Positions 23,613 through 33,119 of a stretch of 64,000 nt of DNA are shown piece after piece. Origin of the DNA: Amycolatopsis sp. CA-126428 (GTDB lineage Bacteria > Actinomycetota > Actinomycetes > Mycobacteriales > Pseudonocardiaceae); contig NZ_PPHF01000129.1 in assembly GCF_002904335.1 (NCBI RefSeq), positions 1-64,000 on the forward strand. Direction: 5' to 3'. Made by a program: the position numbers and the translations under genes. Each line of letters starts with the position of its first letter. Within the stretch, counting starts at the first letter, position 1. Under the pieces are notes generated by a model that had not been told where the DNA came from, did no database searches, and saw only the letters and a program-made list of their open reading frames with translations.

Positions 23613-26558
23613 TCAGAGGTCGAACTCGGGGGCGGGCGGGGCGGCGGCGGGCGGCGGCGCGCTGGGCAGCACGGCGGCGCCGGGCGCGGCGAGGAGCCGG
23701 TCGACCGTCTCCAGCAGCCGGGTCCGCAACGCGGCGGCGGTGCCCGGTTCGAAGCGTTCGGTGGCGTACTCCCACTCCCCGCGCAGGTCGCCGTCGTCCT
23801 CGTACACCTGCAGGTTGAGGTCGAACATCGTCTGGCCGGGGAACAGCGGCCGGAGCGCGGCGCGGCGGCCGAGGAACTCGACGTCGAGCAGGCCCGCGCC
23901 CTGCAGGGCGAACATCGTGGCGGGTACCGGGCCGTCCGGCGCGGGACCGCGGGCGGACGCTTCCCGGACGAGGCGGGCGACTTCGGCGGTGAACGCGTCG
24001 AACGAGCCGCCGGGGCGGGTGCGCAGGCCGAGGGTCTGCGCGAACATGCCTACTGTCCCTTCGCCGCCGGCGCCGGCCGCCGGCACGGCGACGACGTGGT
24101 CACGGGCCCCGGTGACGGTGGTCAGGAACACGCTGTAGGCGGCGAACAGCGGCGCGAAGAGCGTGGTCGAGCACCGCGCGGCGCAGGCCCGCAGCGCGGC
24201 CGTGCGCTCCGCTCCGAAGTGGACGTCGAGGGTGGCGCCCGCGTAGGTGCGCACCGCCGGGTCGCCGTACGCCGGCAGCACGAAGTCCGGCAACGGCTCC
24301 GCGTGCACCGCACGCCAGTAGGCGGTGTCGGGCGGCGGTACGGCGATGTCCGCGTACTGGTGCGCGGGCGCGGGCAGGGACTCCCCGCGGTAGAGCGCGT
24401 CGAGCTCGCGGACGACCTGCCCGAGGGACGTGCCGTCGACCACGAGGTGGTGGAAGTCGAGCACCAGCACCCGGTCGTCGTGCAGCCAGGCGCGCAGCAA
24501 CGGCGCCGCGGTCAGGTCGAACGGCCGGATCAGCCGGTCGGGTACCGGCGCCCCGGTCCGGCGTTCGAGCACCACGTCGACGTGGTCGGCGACCACCTGC
24601 AGCGGCTCGTCCGCCAGGACGAAAGCGGTGCGCAGCGCGTCGTGGCGGGCGACCAGCGCGCGCAGCGCGTCCTGCATCCGCCCGTGGTCGACACCAGCCG
24701 TCTCCAGCACGACCGGCACGTTGTAGCGCACCGTGCCCGGATCCCGTTGCTGCGCGGCGTACAGCGGCCGTTGCTGCGGGGTCAGCGGGTGCCGCGAGCC
24801 GGTGGCGCGGGCGGCCACGGCCGGCGCCGGCCCGCCGGTGAGCCGGGCGACGGCCTCGATGGTGGGGTTCCCGAGCAGGTCCCCTGTGGACAGCGCGCAG
24901 CCGAACGCGGCGCGCGCGCGGGCGGCGAGGGTCGCCGCGGTGAGCGAATCCACGCCGAGGTCGAACAGCGAGTCCAGCACGCCCACCGCGGGCACGCCGA
25001 GCACGTCCCGCCAGATTTCGGCGAGCCGCTGTTCGGCGGCGTCGCGCGGCGGCACGAACTCCGCGGGCAGACCCGCGAAGTCCGCCGGATCCGGCAGCGC
25101 GGCGCGGTCCACCTTGCCGTGCGGGGTCAGCGGCAGCGCGTCCAGTTCGAGCACGTGCCCGGGCACGAGGTGGGCGGGCAGCCGCGCCGCGAGCGCCGTG
25201 CGCAGCGCCGCCGGGTCGAGGAAGCCGTCGCCGGTCACGTACGCCACGAGGTACTTCTCCCCCGGCGTTTCGCGGTCACGGGCGACCACGACGGCGCCGG
25301 TCACGCCCTCTTCGGCGCGCAGCGCGGCTTCGACTTCGCCCGGCTCGATGCGGAACCCGCGGACCTTCACCTGCTCGTCGCGGCGGCCGAGGAACTCCAG
25401 CACCCCGTCGGGGCGGCGGCGGGCGAAATCGCCCGTGCGGTACATCCGGCCGCCGGGGCGGAACGGGTCGTCGAGGAACGCCGCCGCGGTGAGGTCCGGG
25501 CGGCCGAGGTAGCCCAGCGCCACGCCGTCGCCGCCGACGTACAGCTCCCCCGGCTCGCCGTCGGCGACCGGGCGCCGCTCGTCGTCCAGCACGTACGCGC
25601 TGGAGTTGGCCAGCGGGCGGCCGATCGGGAGCGGGCCGGCCGTGTCGGCCGGGCTGATCGGGTGGGTGGTGGAGAAGGTGGTGTTCTCCGTCGGGCCGTA
25701 CCCGTTGCTCACGCGCAGGCCCGGGCACGCGCGCAGCACCGCAGCCACGTGCTCGCCGGCCACCACGTCGCCGCCGACCAGCAGGTCGCGCAGCGGCGCG
25801 AACAGGCTGGGATCGGCGGTGGCGAGCCGGCTGAACAGCGCGGAGGTCAGCCACATCGTGGTGATCGCGTGCGCGCGGAGCTGGGCGCCGAGCCGGTCGG
25901 CGTCGAGGAGGTCGCCCGCCGGCAGGACGACCGTGCCGCCGTTGAGCAGCGCGCCCCACAGCTCGAACGTGGTGGCGTCGAAGGACACCGCGCCGGTCTG
26001 CAGGATCCGCGGCGCGGTGAGGTCGGCGAAGTCGGTGCCGCACACCAGCCGCGCGATGTTGCGGTGGCTGACGAGCACGCCCTTGGGGCGTCCGGTGCTG
26101 CCGGAGGTGTACATGACGTAGGCGGGCCCGGTGGCCGGGATCGACGGCGGCAGCGGGGCCGATCCGGCGAGCGGGCTCCCGTCGACGACCAGCACGGCCC
26201 CGCTGTCGGCGAGCAACTGCGCCACGCGGGCGGTGGGCTCCGCCGGGTCGATCGGCAGGTACGCGGCGCCCGTGCGCAGCACGGCGAGGTTGGCGACGAC
26301 CCAGTCGACGCCGCGCCCCAGACGCACGGCGACGAGGTCACCGGGGCCGGCGCCGTGCGCGGCGAGCGCACCCGCCAGTGAGGCGGAGCGCTGCGCGAGC
26401 TCGGCGTAGGTCAACGTGGTCGCGCCGCTCGTGACGGCGGGCGCCGCGGGCGTGGCCGCGGCCTGCCGCAGGAACAACGTGGCGACGTCCGCATCGGACG
26501 GGTACGGCCGCACCGGGCCGAAGGCCGCCGCCTGGGGCGCCAGGGCTTCGGCGCTCAT
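23613..26558 (-). CDS. NRPS: A(Val)-PCP-C
   Basis: A 981-aa protein. The A domain runs about 25-520 (YVMYTSGSTGRPKG, SFDATTFELW, NGYGPTENTTF, RTGDF, PHGKVDR). Its pocket reads D-A-F-W-L-G-G-T-F, the canonical valine code. The PCP (about 540-610) has LGVDSL. The C domain (about 615-960) has an intact HHLVVDG active site. ATG 26558 overlaps the ATP-grasp stop (ATGA). It begins with an A domain, so it either starts the chain or receives a partner from the Thr-type NRPS through its own C domain. It lies 16 bp upstream of the serine NRPS, with which it probably docks. Confidence 0.9.
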   Translation of the reverse strand: MSAEALAPQAAAFGPVRPYPSDADVATLFLRQAAATPAAPAVTSGATTLTYAELAQRSASLAGALAAHGAGPGDLVAVRLGRGVDWVVANLAVLRTGAAYLPIDPAEPTARVAQLLADSGAVLVVDGSPLAGSAPLPPSIPATGPAYVMYTSGSTGRPKGVLVSHRNIARLVCGTDFADLTAPRILQTGAVSFDATTFELWGALLNGGTVVLPAGDLLDADRLGAQLRAHAITTMWLTSALFSRLATADPSLFAPLRDLLVGGDVVAGEHVAAVLRACPGLRVSNGYGPTENTTFSTTHPISPADTAGPLPIGRPLANSSAYVLDDERRPVADGEPGELYVGGDGVALGYLGRPDLTAAAFLDDPFRPGGRMYRTGDFARRRPDGVLEFLGRRDEQVKVRGFRIEPGEVEAALRAEEGVTGAVVVARDRETPGEKYLVAYVTGDGFLDPAALRTALAARLPAHLVPGHVLELDALPLTPHGKVDRAALPDPADFAGLPAEFVPPRDAAEQRLAEIWRDVLGVPAVGVLDSLFDLGVDSLTAATLAARARAAFGCALSTGDLLGNPTIEAVARLTGGPAPAVAARATGSRHPLTPQQRPLYAAQQRDPGTVRYNVPVVLETAGVDHGRMQDALRALVARHDALRTAFVLADEPLQVVADHVDVVLERRTGAPVPDRLIRPFDLTAAPLLRAWLHDDRVLVLDFHHLVVDGTSLGQVVRELDALYRGESLPAPAHQYADIAVPPPDTAYWRAVHAEPLPDFVLPAYGDPAVRTYAGATLDVHFGAERTAALRACAARCSTTLFAPLFAAYSVFLTTVTGARDHVVAVPAAGAGGEGTVGMFAQTLGLRTRPGGSFDAFTAEVARLVREASARGPAPDGPVPATMFALQGAGLLDVEFLGRRAALRPLFPGQTMFDLNLQVYEDDGDLRGEWEYATERFEPGTAAALRTRLLETVDRLLAAPGAAVLPSAPPPAAAPPAPEFDL

Positions 26559-27769
26559 CGGGAACTCCCCTCGAAGACCGGCCGGAACACCTCGGCGATG
26601 CGCCGGGCGGTCCGGGCCAGCGTGTCGTGATCGGGCGCGGTGCCGTGCACCACGCCGAGGTGGGCCTGCGTGCCGGCGCTCCGCTCGACGCGGTCGCCGG
26701 GCCGGGCCCGCAGGTCGACCTTCCGCACCCCCGGCAACGCGGCCAGCTCGTCCGCCCCGTCGGCGCGGTCCAGCACACCGTCTTCGCCGGGGGTCAGGAA
26801 GTACTGGTAGGTCACGCCGGTCCAGCTCGGCGCGGGCCACCGCGGCTCCAGCCCGAGCGCCACCTGCAGCGCGACGCGCACGAGGTCGATCCCGTTGGCC
26901 TGCTTCAGGATGCCGGGCACGTAGCCGCCGAGACGGCCGTTGACCTCGATGACGCGCGGCCCCTCGGGGGTCAGCTTGAGCTCGGTGTGCGTGAGGCCGT
27001 GGCGCAGGCCCAGCGCCGCCGTCGCGGCCGCGTCGAGCGAGAGCACTGCCTCGGTGTCCGCTTCGGACAGTGTCGCGGGCAGCAGCATGCCGGTCTCGCG
27101 GAAGCCGTCCAGCGGGAACTTGCCGGTCACGCACACCTGCCGCGAACCGGCCGGCGTGTGCACGGACTCCACCGAGACGTAGTCGCCCCAGTCCGCCCCG
27201 GCCACGCTCGGATCGCCGGTCAGCAGCTGTTCCAGCAGGTGGTCGGCCGCGGATCCACCCGGCAGGGCGGCGCGCAGCTCCTCGACGGTGTCGACGCGCA
27301 CGGTCCCCGCGCTGCCCGCGCCGCGGCGCGGTTTCAGCACCGCGGGCAGCCCCGTCGCCGCCACGGCCGCGTCGACGTCGTCGATCCCGGCGAACCGGAC
27401 CGGCGAGACCGCCGCCAGTGCCCGGCGCTGGGCGAGCTTGTCCGTGAGCAGCACGACCGTCTCCGGCGAGTGCCCCGGCAGGCCGAGCGCGGCCGCGTAC
27501 TCCGCGGTCTCCACCAGCCGGTACTCGCTGAAGGTGACCACCCCGTCCGGGACGAGCGCCTCGACGGCCTTCAGCCGTCCGTCGGAGTCGAGCCCGGCCA
27601 GGTCGGTGAACCCGGCGAACCGCCGGATCCCGTCGGCCGCGGCCGCGACGTGCGGCCGGGAGCTGTCGCCGACGAACTCGACCTCGCACGCGCGTCCCGC
27701 GGCGGAGCGGATCTCCAGCGGGGTCGCCGAGCCCAGGTCGTAGACGACGACCACCCGTTTCCCGCCCAC
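26555..27769 (-). CDS. ATP-grasp ligase inside the NRPS operon
   Basis: A 404-aa protein. ATP-grasp elements: LTDKLAQRRALAAVSPVRF, GLPAVLKPRRGAGSAGTVRV, YVSVESVHTP, and a metal site VIEVNGRLGGYVPG. GTG 27769 follows the NRPS stop with no gap, and its own stop overlaps the next NRPS start, so it is made in step with the synthetases. It may ligate an extra amino acid to the NRPS product or prepare a dipeptide starter. It differs clearly from the two ATP-grasps of the left block. The substrate is unknown. Confidence 0.87.
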   Translation of the reverse strand: MGGKRVVVVYDLGSATPLEIRSAAGRACEVEFVGDSSRPHVAAAADGIRRFAGFTDLAGLDSDGRLKAVEALVPDGVVTFSEYRLVETAEYAAALGLPGHSPETVVLLTDKLAQRRALAAVSPVRFAGIDDVDAAVAATGLPAVLKPRRGAGSAGTVRVDTVEELRAALPGGSAADHLLEQLLTGDPSVAGADWGDYVSVESVHTPAGSRQVCVTGKFPLDGFRETGMLLPATLSEADTEAVLSLDAAATAALGLRHGLTHTELKLTPEGPRVIEVNGRLGGYVPGILKQANGIDLVRVALQVALGLEPRWPAPSWTGVTYQYFLTPGEDGVLDRADGADELAALPGVRKVDLRARPGDRVERSAGTQAHLGVVHGTAPDHDTLARTARRIAEVFRPVFEGSSR

Positions 27770-30367
27770 TCAGCCCTCCGTCCGGGTCGCGAGCAACGCG
27801 GTCAGCTCGGCCGGCGTCGAGTTGACGTACAGCTCGCGCAACGCGACCGGCGGCAGGCCGGCCCGGGTCAGCGCCCCGGACAGCTTCACCGCGAGCAGCG
27901 AGTTGCCGCCCGTTTCGAAGAAGTCGTCGTCGGCCGCCGCGGAACCACCCAGCACCTCGCACCAAACCGCGAGCACCTCACCCAGCAGCCCGCCTTCGCG
28001 CGGGACGTCGGCCGGGCCCGGCTCGGCGACGGCGGGGGTGAGCCGCGCGACGTCCGCTTTCCCGTTCACGGTCAGGGGAATCTCGTCGAGGACGGTGAAC
28101 GTGGACGGCACCATGTGCTCCGGCAGGAAGCGCGTGGCCCGGCGGCGGACCTCGTCCGGCCGGGCCGTTCCGGTGAAGTAGGCGTCCAGCCGCGCGGCCG
28201 CCGCGTCACCGCCGCCGTCGTGCAGCACCACCAGTGCCGTCGCGACGCCGGGGTCGCCGAGCAGCACGGACTGGATTTCGCCCGGCTCGATCCGGAAACC
28301 GCGCAGCTTGACCTGGCTGTCGATCCGGCCGAGGTGGTCCAGCCGGCCGTCGGGCCGCAGCACGCCGAGATCGCCACTGCGGTACACGCGTCCGCCGTCG
28401 ACCGGATCGAGGACGAACCGGTCCGCGGTCAGGTCCGGCAGGTTGAGGTAGTGGCTCGCCACGCCCGCGCCGCCGACGTGGATCTCCCCCGGCACGCCGA
28501 GCGGCCGCGGCCACCCGTGCTCGTCGCGCACGGACACCGACCACCCCGGCAGCGCGCGGCCGACCGAGCGCGACCGCGTCTCGATCTCCGCCGGTGTCAC
28601 GGTCTGCGCGGTCACGTGGACCGTGGTTTCGGTGATGCCGAACATGTTCACGACCCGGCACCGCGTGTGGGAGTACCGGCGGAACCACGGTTCGAGCAGC
28701 TGCACGTCGAGCGGCTCCCCGCCGAACACCACCAGCCGCACCGCGAGGTCCTCCGCGTGCGCCAGGGCGACGTCGCGCAGTGCCGCGAACGCCGACGGGG
28801 TCTGGTTCAGCACGGTCACCCGGCGTTCGGCCAGGAGCGCGCGGAACTCCTCCGGCGAGCGGGACACCCAGTACGGCACCACGACCAGGTGCGCGCCGCT
28901 GAGCAGGCTGCCCCAGATTTCCCACACGGAGAAGTCGAACGCGCTGGAGTGAAACAGCGTCCAGACGTCCGTCGGGCGCAGCCGCAGATCGGCCGTGGTG
29001 GCGTCGAGCAGAGCGGCGATGTTGCGGTGCGGCACCGCAACACCCTTCGGCCGCCCGGTGGACCCGGAGGTGTAGATGACGTAGGCGACGTCGTCGGGGC
29101 TGACGGCGACGTCTTCGCCGGGCTCGCCGTCGAGGTCACCGGGCCGGACCAGCCGCACCCCCTCCGCCGCCGGGAAGTCGGCCGCGGTCGTGACGACCAC
29201 GCGGATGCCCGCGTCCTCGACGGTGTAGGCCAGGCGCTCGGCCGGGTACGCCGGGTCCATCGGCACGTACGCCGCGCCCGCGCGCAGCACGCCGAGCAGC
29301 GTCACGACCAGCTCGGCCGTGCGGTCCAGGCACACCCCGACGCGGTCGCCGGGTTCGACCCCCGCCGCGCGCAGCCCGGCGGCGACGGCCGCCGACCGGG
29401 CGGAGAGTTCGCGGTAGGTCAGCTCGGTGCCCTCGTCCGACAGCGCCGGCGCCCCGGGAGCGCAGCGGGCCACCGCGGCGAACGCCTCGGGGATGGTGCG
29501 GTCCGCGGTCGCACCCGGGGTGCTCCCGAGCGCGACCAGGGTGGCCGCCTCGGCGTCGTCCACGAGCTCGGCACCCGGGTCCGCGACGCGGCGGGCGAGG
29601 TGCCGGGCCAGCTGGGCCGCGACCGCGGGATCGGCGAACCCTTCGTCGTAGTGGATTTCGCCGCTGCCGCCGCGCCACGTCACGGTGATCGGGAACGGCG
29701 GTGCGAGGTGCGGGAGGTACCCCGCGCCGAAGCCCGGCCGGACCAAGCCGATCGCGGCACCGCCCGGCGGGTCGAGGACGTCGGCGGCGGCGGGCCCGGT
29801 GGTCAGCGTCGCGAACGGCGTGGTGTCGCCGTATTCGTCCAGGACCGACCGCAGGGCACGGGCCACGGCGTCGCCGTCGGCGGCGGGCGCGGTGAACCCC
29901 ACCGTGCCGTGGCGGCCCGCGCGGCGGGTGTCGGCCAGGCCCCACGCCGGCGGGCGGAACTTCGGCGGGGTGGCGGGACCGGCGCCGAGGCCGCGGACTT
30001 CCGGTACGACGCCGGCGCCGGTCAGCGCGTCGGCGAACGTGGCGAGCGCTTGGCCGTCGAACACCGCGCGGTGCGCGACGACGACGAGGTCGGCGGCGCC
30101 GCCCGCGTAGCGCAGCACGAGCACGCGGGCCGGTGTGCGGACGCCGTCGACCGGACGGCGGCTTTCCCGCGCCCGGCGGTGCGCGGCCAGCGGATCGGCG
30201 GCGGCCACGGGGACTTCTTCTTCCCACAGCCGGATTCCCGGCGGCAGCGCGAGCGCCGCCAGCCGCGTGGCGGGGTCTGCGGCCGTGGGCAGGGGCCGGA
30301 CGAGGCTGTGCGAGGCCGCGGCCGGCGCGACGTCGGCGAAGAACCTGGTGTCGATGGTGGCGGTCAT
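27770..30367 (-). CDS. NRPS: C-like, A(Thr-like), PCP
   Basis: An 865-aa protein. Residues about 1-275 are a shortened condensation-like region whose active-site strand reads AHRAVFDG in place of HHxxxDG, so it is probably inactive or structural. The A domain (about 290-775; YVIYTSGSTGRPKG, NMFGITETTVHVT, NGKAD) has a pocket close to D-F-W-N-V-G-M-V-H, matching the threonine code DFWNIGMVH with one conservative change. The PCP at the C-terminus has GGNSL. It is the first NRPS of the operon, 13 bp after the SDR gene. The SDR may oxidise or reduce a Thr-derived unit; this is inference. Confidence 0.88.
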   Translation of the reverse strand: MTATIDTRFFADVAPAAASHSLVRPLPTAADPATRLAALALPPGIRLWEEEVPVAAADPLAAHRRARESRRPVDGVRTPARVLVLRYAGGAADLVVVAHRAVFDGQALATFADALTGAGVVPEVRGLGAGPATPPKFRPPAWGLADTRRAGRHGTVGFTAPAADGDAVARALRSVLDEYGDTTPFATLTTGPAAADVLDPPGGAAIGLVRPGFGAGYLPHLAPPFPITVTWRGGSGEIHYDEGFADPAVAAQLARHLARRVADPGAELVDDAEAATLVALGSTPGATADRTIPEAFAAVARCAPGAPALSDEGTELTYRELSARSAAVAAGLRAAGVEPGDRVGVCLDRTAELVVTLLGVLRAGAAYVPMDPAYPAERLAYTVEDAGIRVVVTTAADFPAAEGVRLVRPGDLDGEPGEDVAVSPDDVAYVIYTSGSTGRPKGVAVPHRNIAALLDATTADLRLRPTDVWTLFHSSAFDFSVWEIWGSLLSGAHLVVVPYWVSRSPEEFRALLAERRVTVLNQTPSAFAALRDVALAHAEDLAVRLVVFGGEPLDVQLLEPWFRRYSHTRCRVVNMFGITETTVHVTAQTVTPAEIETRSRSVGRALPGWSVSVRDEHGWPRPLGVPGEIHVGGAGVASHYLNLPDLTADRFVLDPVDGGRVYRSGDLGVLRPDGRLDHLGRIDSQVKLRGFRIEPGEIQSVLLGDPGVATALVVLHDGGGDAAAARLDAYFTGTARPDEVRRRATRFLPEHMVPSTFTVLDEIPLTVNGKADVARLTPAVAEPGPADVPREGGLLGEVLAVWCEVLGGSAAADDDFFETGGNSLLAVKLSGALTRAGLPPVALRELYVNSTPAELTALLATRTEG

Positions 30368-30380
30368 GCCGGAACTCCCC

Positions 30381-31205
30381 CTACTTCGCCGCGAAGCCGC
30401 TGTCGACGGTGATGACCGTGCCGGTGACCCGCCGCGAGTCGTCCCCCGCGAGCCACACGGCGGCGCCGGCGACGTCCGCCGGGTCCACGAGTGCGTTGGT
30501 GGGTACCGATTCGAGGTACACGGCTTCCTGCTCGGCGTAGGTGATGCCGAGGGCGTCCGCGACCACGGCCGTCATCTGGCCCTCCATCTGCGGGTCGTCC
30601 CGGACGGGCCCCGGGCACAGCGCGTTGACGCGCACCCCGGAGGGCGCGTAGTCGAGAGCGGCGGCCTTGGTGAGGCCGACGACGCCGTGCTTGGACGCGA
30701 CGTACCCGGCGAAGTGCCGGTAGCCGACGAGCCCGGCGGTCGAGGCGACGTTGATGATGCTCCCGCTGCCCCGGCGGACCATGTCCGGGGCGAACGCCTT
30801 GATCGCGCGCCACGGCCCGGACAGGTTCACGTCGAGCAGCACCTGCCATTCGGCTTCGGTGAACCCGTCCGAGGCTTTGCCCGCGGGGGCACCGATGCCC
30901 GCGTTGCTGATCAGGGCGTCGACCTGGCCGAACCGGTCGAGCGCGTCGGCGGCGACCTCCTGCAGCCGGGCCAGGTCCCGGACGTCGGCGAGCCGGGTGA
31001 GCACCGCGGCGCCGTTCTTGCGGCACAGCTCGGCGGTCGTCTCCAGCTGGTCGGCGTTGCCGAGGCGGTAGGGCACGTCGGCGGCCTCGCCGTCGACGTC
31101 CAGGAGCACCAGATCAGCGCCCTCTTCGGCGGCGCGCACGGCGCAGGCGCGCCCGATCCCCCGGGCGGCGCCGGTGACGACGACGGTCTTATCGGGCAAG
31201 CGCAT
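30381..31205 (-). CDS. short-chain dehydrogenase/reductase
   Basis: A 274-aa classical SDR: cofactor motif TGAARGIGRA, Asp acidic strand LVLLDVDG (NAD preference), NAG in ISNAGIG, catalytic Ser in NVASTAG and YxxxK in YVASKHG. An inserted segment around 100-125 and the QEAVYLESVPTNALVDPADVA region recall SDRs of the extended NAD-dependent group. ATG 31205 overlaps the thioesterase gene by 17 bp in another frame. It is the second gene of the NRPS operon, so it probably tailors an amino acid or the peptide. The substrate is not predictable. Confidence 0.88.
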   Translation of the reverse strand: MRLPDKTVVVTGAARGIGRACAVRAAEEGADLVLLDVDGEAADVPYRLGNADQLETTAELCRKNGAAVLTRLADVRDLARLQEVAADALDRFGQVDALISNAGIGAPAGKASDGFTEAEWQVLLDVNLSGPWRAIKAFAPDMVRRGSGSIINVASTAGLVGYRHFAGYVASKHGVVGLTKAAALDYAPSGVRVNALCPGPVRDDPQMEGQMTAVVADALGITYAEQEAVYLESVPTNALVDPADVAGAAVWLAGDDSRRVTGTVITVDSGFAAK

Positions 31206-31905
31206 CGGGCACGTCCTTGAGCGTCTCGGTGATGAGGTCGAGCACGAAGCGGGCGGCGTCGGCGATGTACATGTGGTCGCCGGGAACGTCGATGATTTCG
31301 AAGCGACCGGTGGTCGCGTCGGCCCAGCGTGCGGCCTCGTCGTGGGAGACGACCCGGTCCTGACCGGCGCAGACCGCGGTGATCGGGACATCGAGCCGGT
31401 GCCGGCTGCGCGGTGCGTAGTCTTCGTACATCCGGAAGTCGGCCCGGATCGCGGGCAGCAGCAGCTCGCGCATTTCGGGGATGTCGAACGCCGGGTGCCA
31501 GTAGCCGGTGAGGTCGCGGACCAGCTCGAGGAAATCGTCATCGCTCAGCGCGGCACTGCCCTGCCACGGTGGCGAACCCGTCCACGGGCCGCGCGAAGCG
31601 CTGGTGAACAGGTGGACCACGGTGGCACCGGCGGCGGTCATCCGCTGCGTGAGCTCGAAGGCGATGACGGCACCGAGGCAGTGCCCGAACACCGCGACCG
31701 GGCCGCCCGAGGCGATCTCCATCGCCTTCGGCAGCAAGCCATCGGCTGCGGCGTGCAGGTCCGTGTACGGCGCTTCGTCCACCAGCCGTTCACGCCCCGG
31801 CAGTTGCAGCGGCTTGACGTCCACGCCTTCGGCAGGCAGCTTGCGCCACGGCTGGTAGAAGCTCGCGCCCGCCCCGGCGAAGGGCAGGCAGATCAACGGG
31901 ACCAT
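31189..31905 (-). CDS. type II thioesterase with Cys nucleophile
   Basis: A 238-aa alpha/beta hydrolase of the RifR-type editing thioesterase group: LICLPFAGAGASFY, LPGRERL, a nucleophile elbow GHCLGA near residue 76, then SRGPW and a C-terminal GDHMYIAD with the catalytic His. The usual elbow is GHSxG; here Ser is Cys (TGC 31680-31678). Type II enzymes remove wrong acyl groups from PCPs. It is the first gene of the NRPS operon, behind the candidate promoter at 32.05-32.08 kb. ATG 31905 with GGAG six bases upstream is preferred over the longer frame at 31959. Confidence 0.87.
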   Translation of the reverse strand: MVPLICLPFAGAGASFYQPWRKLPAEGVDVKPLQLPGRERLVDEAPYTDLHAAADGLLPKAMEIASGGPVAVFGHCLGAVIAFELTQRMTAAGATVVHLFTSASRGPWTGSPPWQGSAALSDDDFLELVRDLTGYWHPAFDIPEMRELLLPAIRADFRMYEDYAPRSRHRLDVPITAVCAGQDRVVSHDEAARWADATTGRFEIIDVPGDHMYIADAARFVLDLITETLKDVPDALAR

Positions 31906-32559
31906 GTGTGCTCCGGCGGTGACTCGTGATCGACGATTGTTCGCGGGCACGCCGAACACCGCACCGTCCCGAAGGGCGGCACAGGAACAACAGGGTGATT
32001 CCCCCAGTGCCCGCGCGGCTCACACCCCATTTCGGAGGCGCGCGGCCCCGACGACATTAAGGTACGTTTTCAATCCTGCCAAGTACCGTGATTCAGGTCA
32101 CTTTTGATTGTTACATTACCAAGAGGACCGATTTGGCGGTAGCTTGACCGCGCAAGTTCGGTCACCACTCTTTCGGTGCAATCCGAAAGTAGGGCCTCAT
32201 TGGCAGGTTGACAAGCAACGCCGAGGGTACCCAAGCGGGAAGTTGATAACGAATTAGACCGGCTTGTAGAATTCACCACTGCACCCAAAACTGAAAGTGG
32301 CTTTTCACAGGCGACCGTACATCGTGGTGAAGAACGCCGCGCTACGGGCATCTTGACACCGACGAGGCAGAACTCGCAGCCGCAGTAACCACTTCGAGCA
32401 CGGCAGCGGCTTCCCAGGACCACGGGTGGGACCGGTAACGCTCGGGTCAGCCAGACGACCGTCGCGATCCACCGGCTCGGCCAGGCCGGAAACCCACCGG
32501 TGCGTTCGGGCAGTTCGGGAGCACCCGGGTGGCGGCAATGACCGGCCGCACCGCCGGGA
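31906..32559. other. AT-richer intergenic region upstream of the NRPS operon
   Basis: No gene seen. The stretch 32050-32310 is distinctly richer in A+T than its surroundings and holds the promoter candidate described separately. No phased GTCGACA boxes were found here. Confidence 0.5.
32054..32082 (-). promoter_or_regulatory. candidate promoter of the NRPS operon
   Basis: On the minus strand, TTGGCA (32082-32077), a 17-bp spacer and TAATGT (32059-32054) fit a housekeeping-type promoter. It lies about 150 bp before the thioesterase start, in an AT-rich stretch. Confidence 0.5.
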
Positions 32560-32569
32560 CTTCGCACAG

Positions 32570-32935
32570 CCCCTTCGCGACCGCGATGCCGACGACGTGC
32601 TGGAGCAGTTGGATCGGGTGCGTGAGCGGATCGCGGGCCGGTTCACGCGATCAGGGCGCGCGAGTATGTGTCCGGGCTGGTGGCGGGCCTGGAGCAGAAG
32701 AACGGTTGGACGCCGGCCGAGCAGGCGGGCGAGATGCAGCGACTGGTGCGCTGGGCGGACAGAAACATCTACGGAGTCCGTGACGATCTTCGCGATTACG
32801 TGATCGAGCATCTCGGCGATCCGGATGGTGTGTTGATCGTGGACGACACCGGATTCCTGAAGAAGGGCACTGCCGGATCGGCACGTTCCTGGCCTATGCC
32901 GGTGCTCGCGGGCATGCGCTGATCGACCGGGGGTC
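32570..32935 (+). mobile_element. decayed IS701-like transposase fragment
   Basis: Three short pieces in different frames match consecutive parts of IS701-type DDE transposases. They are EQLDRVRERIAGRF, then VSGLVAGLEQKNGW to VLIVDDTGFLKKG, then GTFLAYAGARGHALIDR. The catalytic-site peptide VDDTGFLKKG is kept, but small deletions shift the frame at about 32645 and 32875 and remove part of the core. No terminal inverted repeats or target duplications were identified. It is inactive. Confidence 0.7.
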
Positions 32936-33119
32936 CGCCGCTGAAATTTACGCGTAACAAGCTCACGCCGCGGACGATGCCGGACGGTTCCCTGTGGCCG
33001 GGAGAGATGCTGCCGGGGTTCATCTGCCCGCGGTTGAAGGCTGTGCTGACGGACCAGGATGCGGCCAGCGTGCTGGCGTAACGTGACCGGCATCGTCGAC
33101 GCACCGATGTCCACTCGGA
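32936..33119. other. sequence between IS remnant and broken TPR gene
   Basis: No supported gene. The region is probably a mosaic of element tail and deletion scar. Confidence 0.4.

Noticed and set aside
18209..23818. 1869-codon forward open frame opposite the serine NRPS
   Set aside because: It is antisense to clear NRPS domains. Its Arg/Gly/Val-rich, low-complexity text is typical of shadow frames in GC-rich DNA.
26627..30412. 1261-codon forward frame opposite the Thr-type NRPS and ATP-grasp gene
   Set aside because: No domain is recognisable. It is a shadow of well-supported minus-strand genes.
33080..33110. single GTCGAC site near 33.09 kb as another SARP box
   Set aside because: It has no 11-bp-phased partner and no suitable downstream gene.
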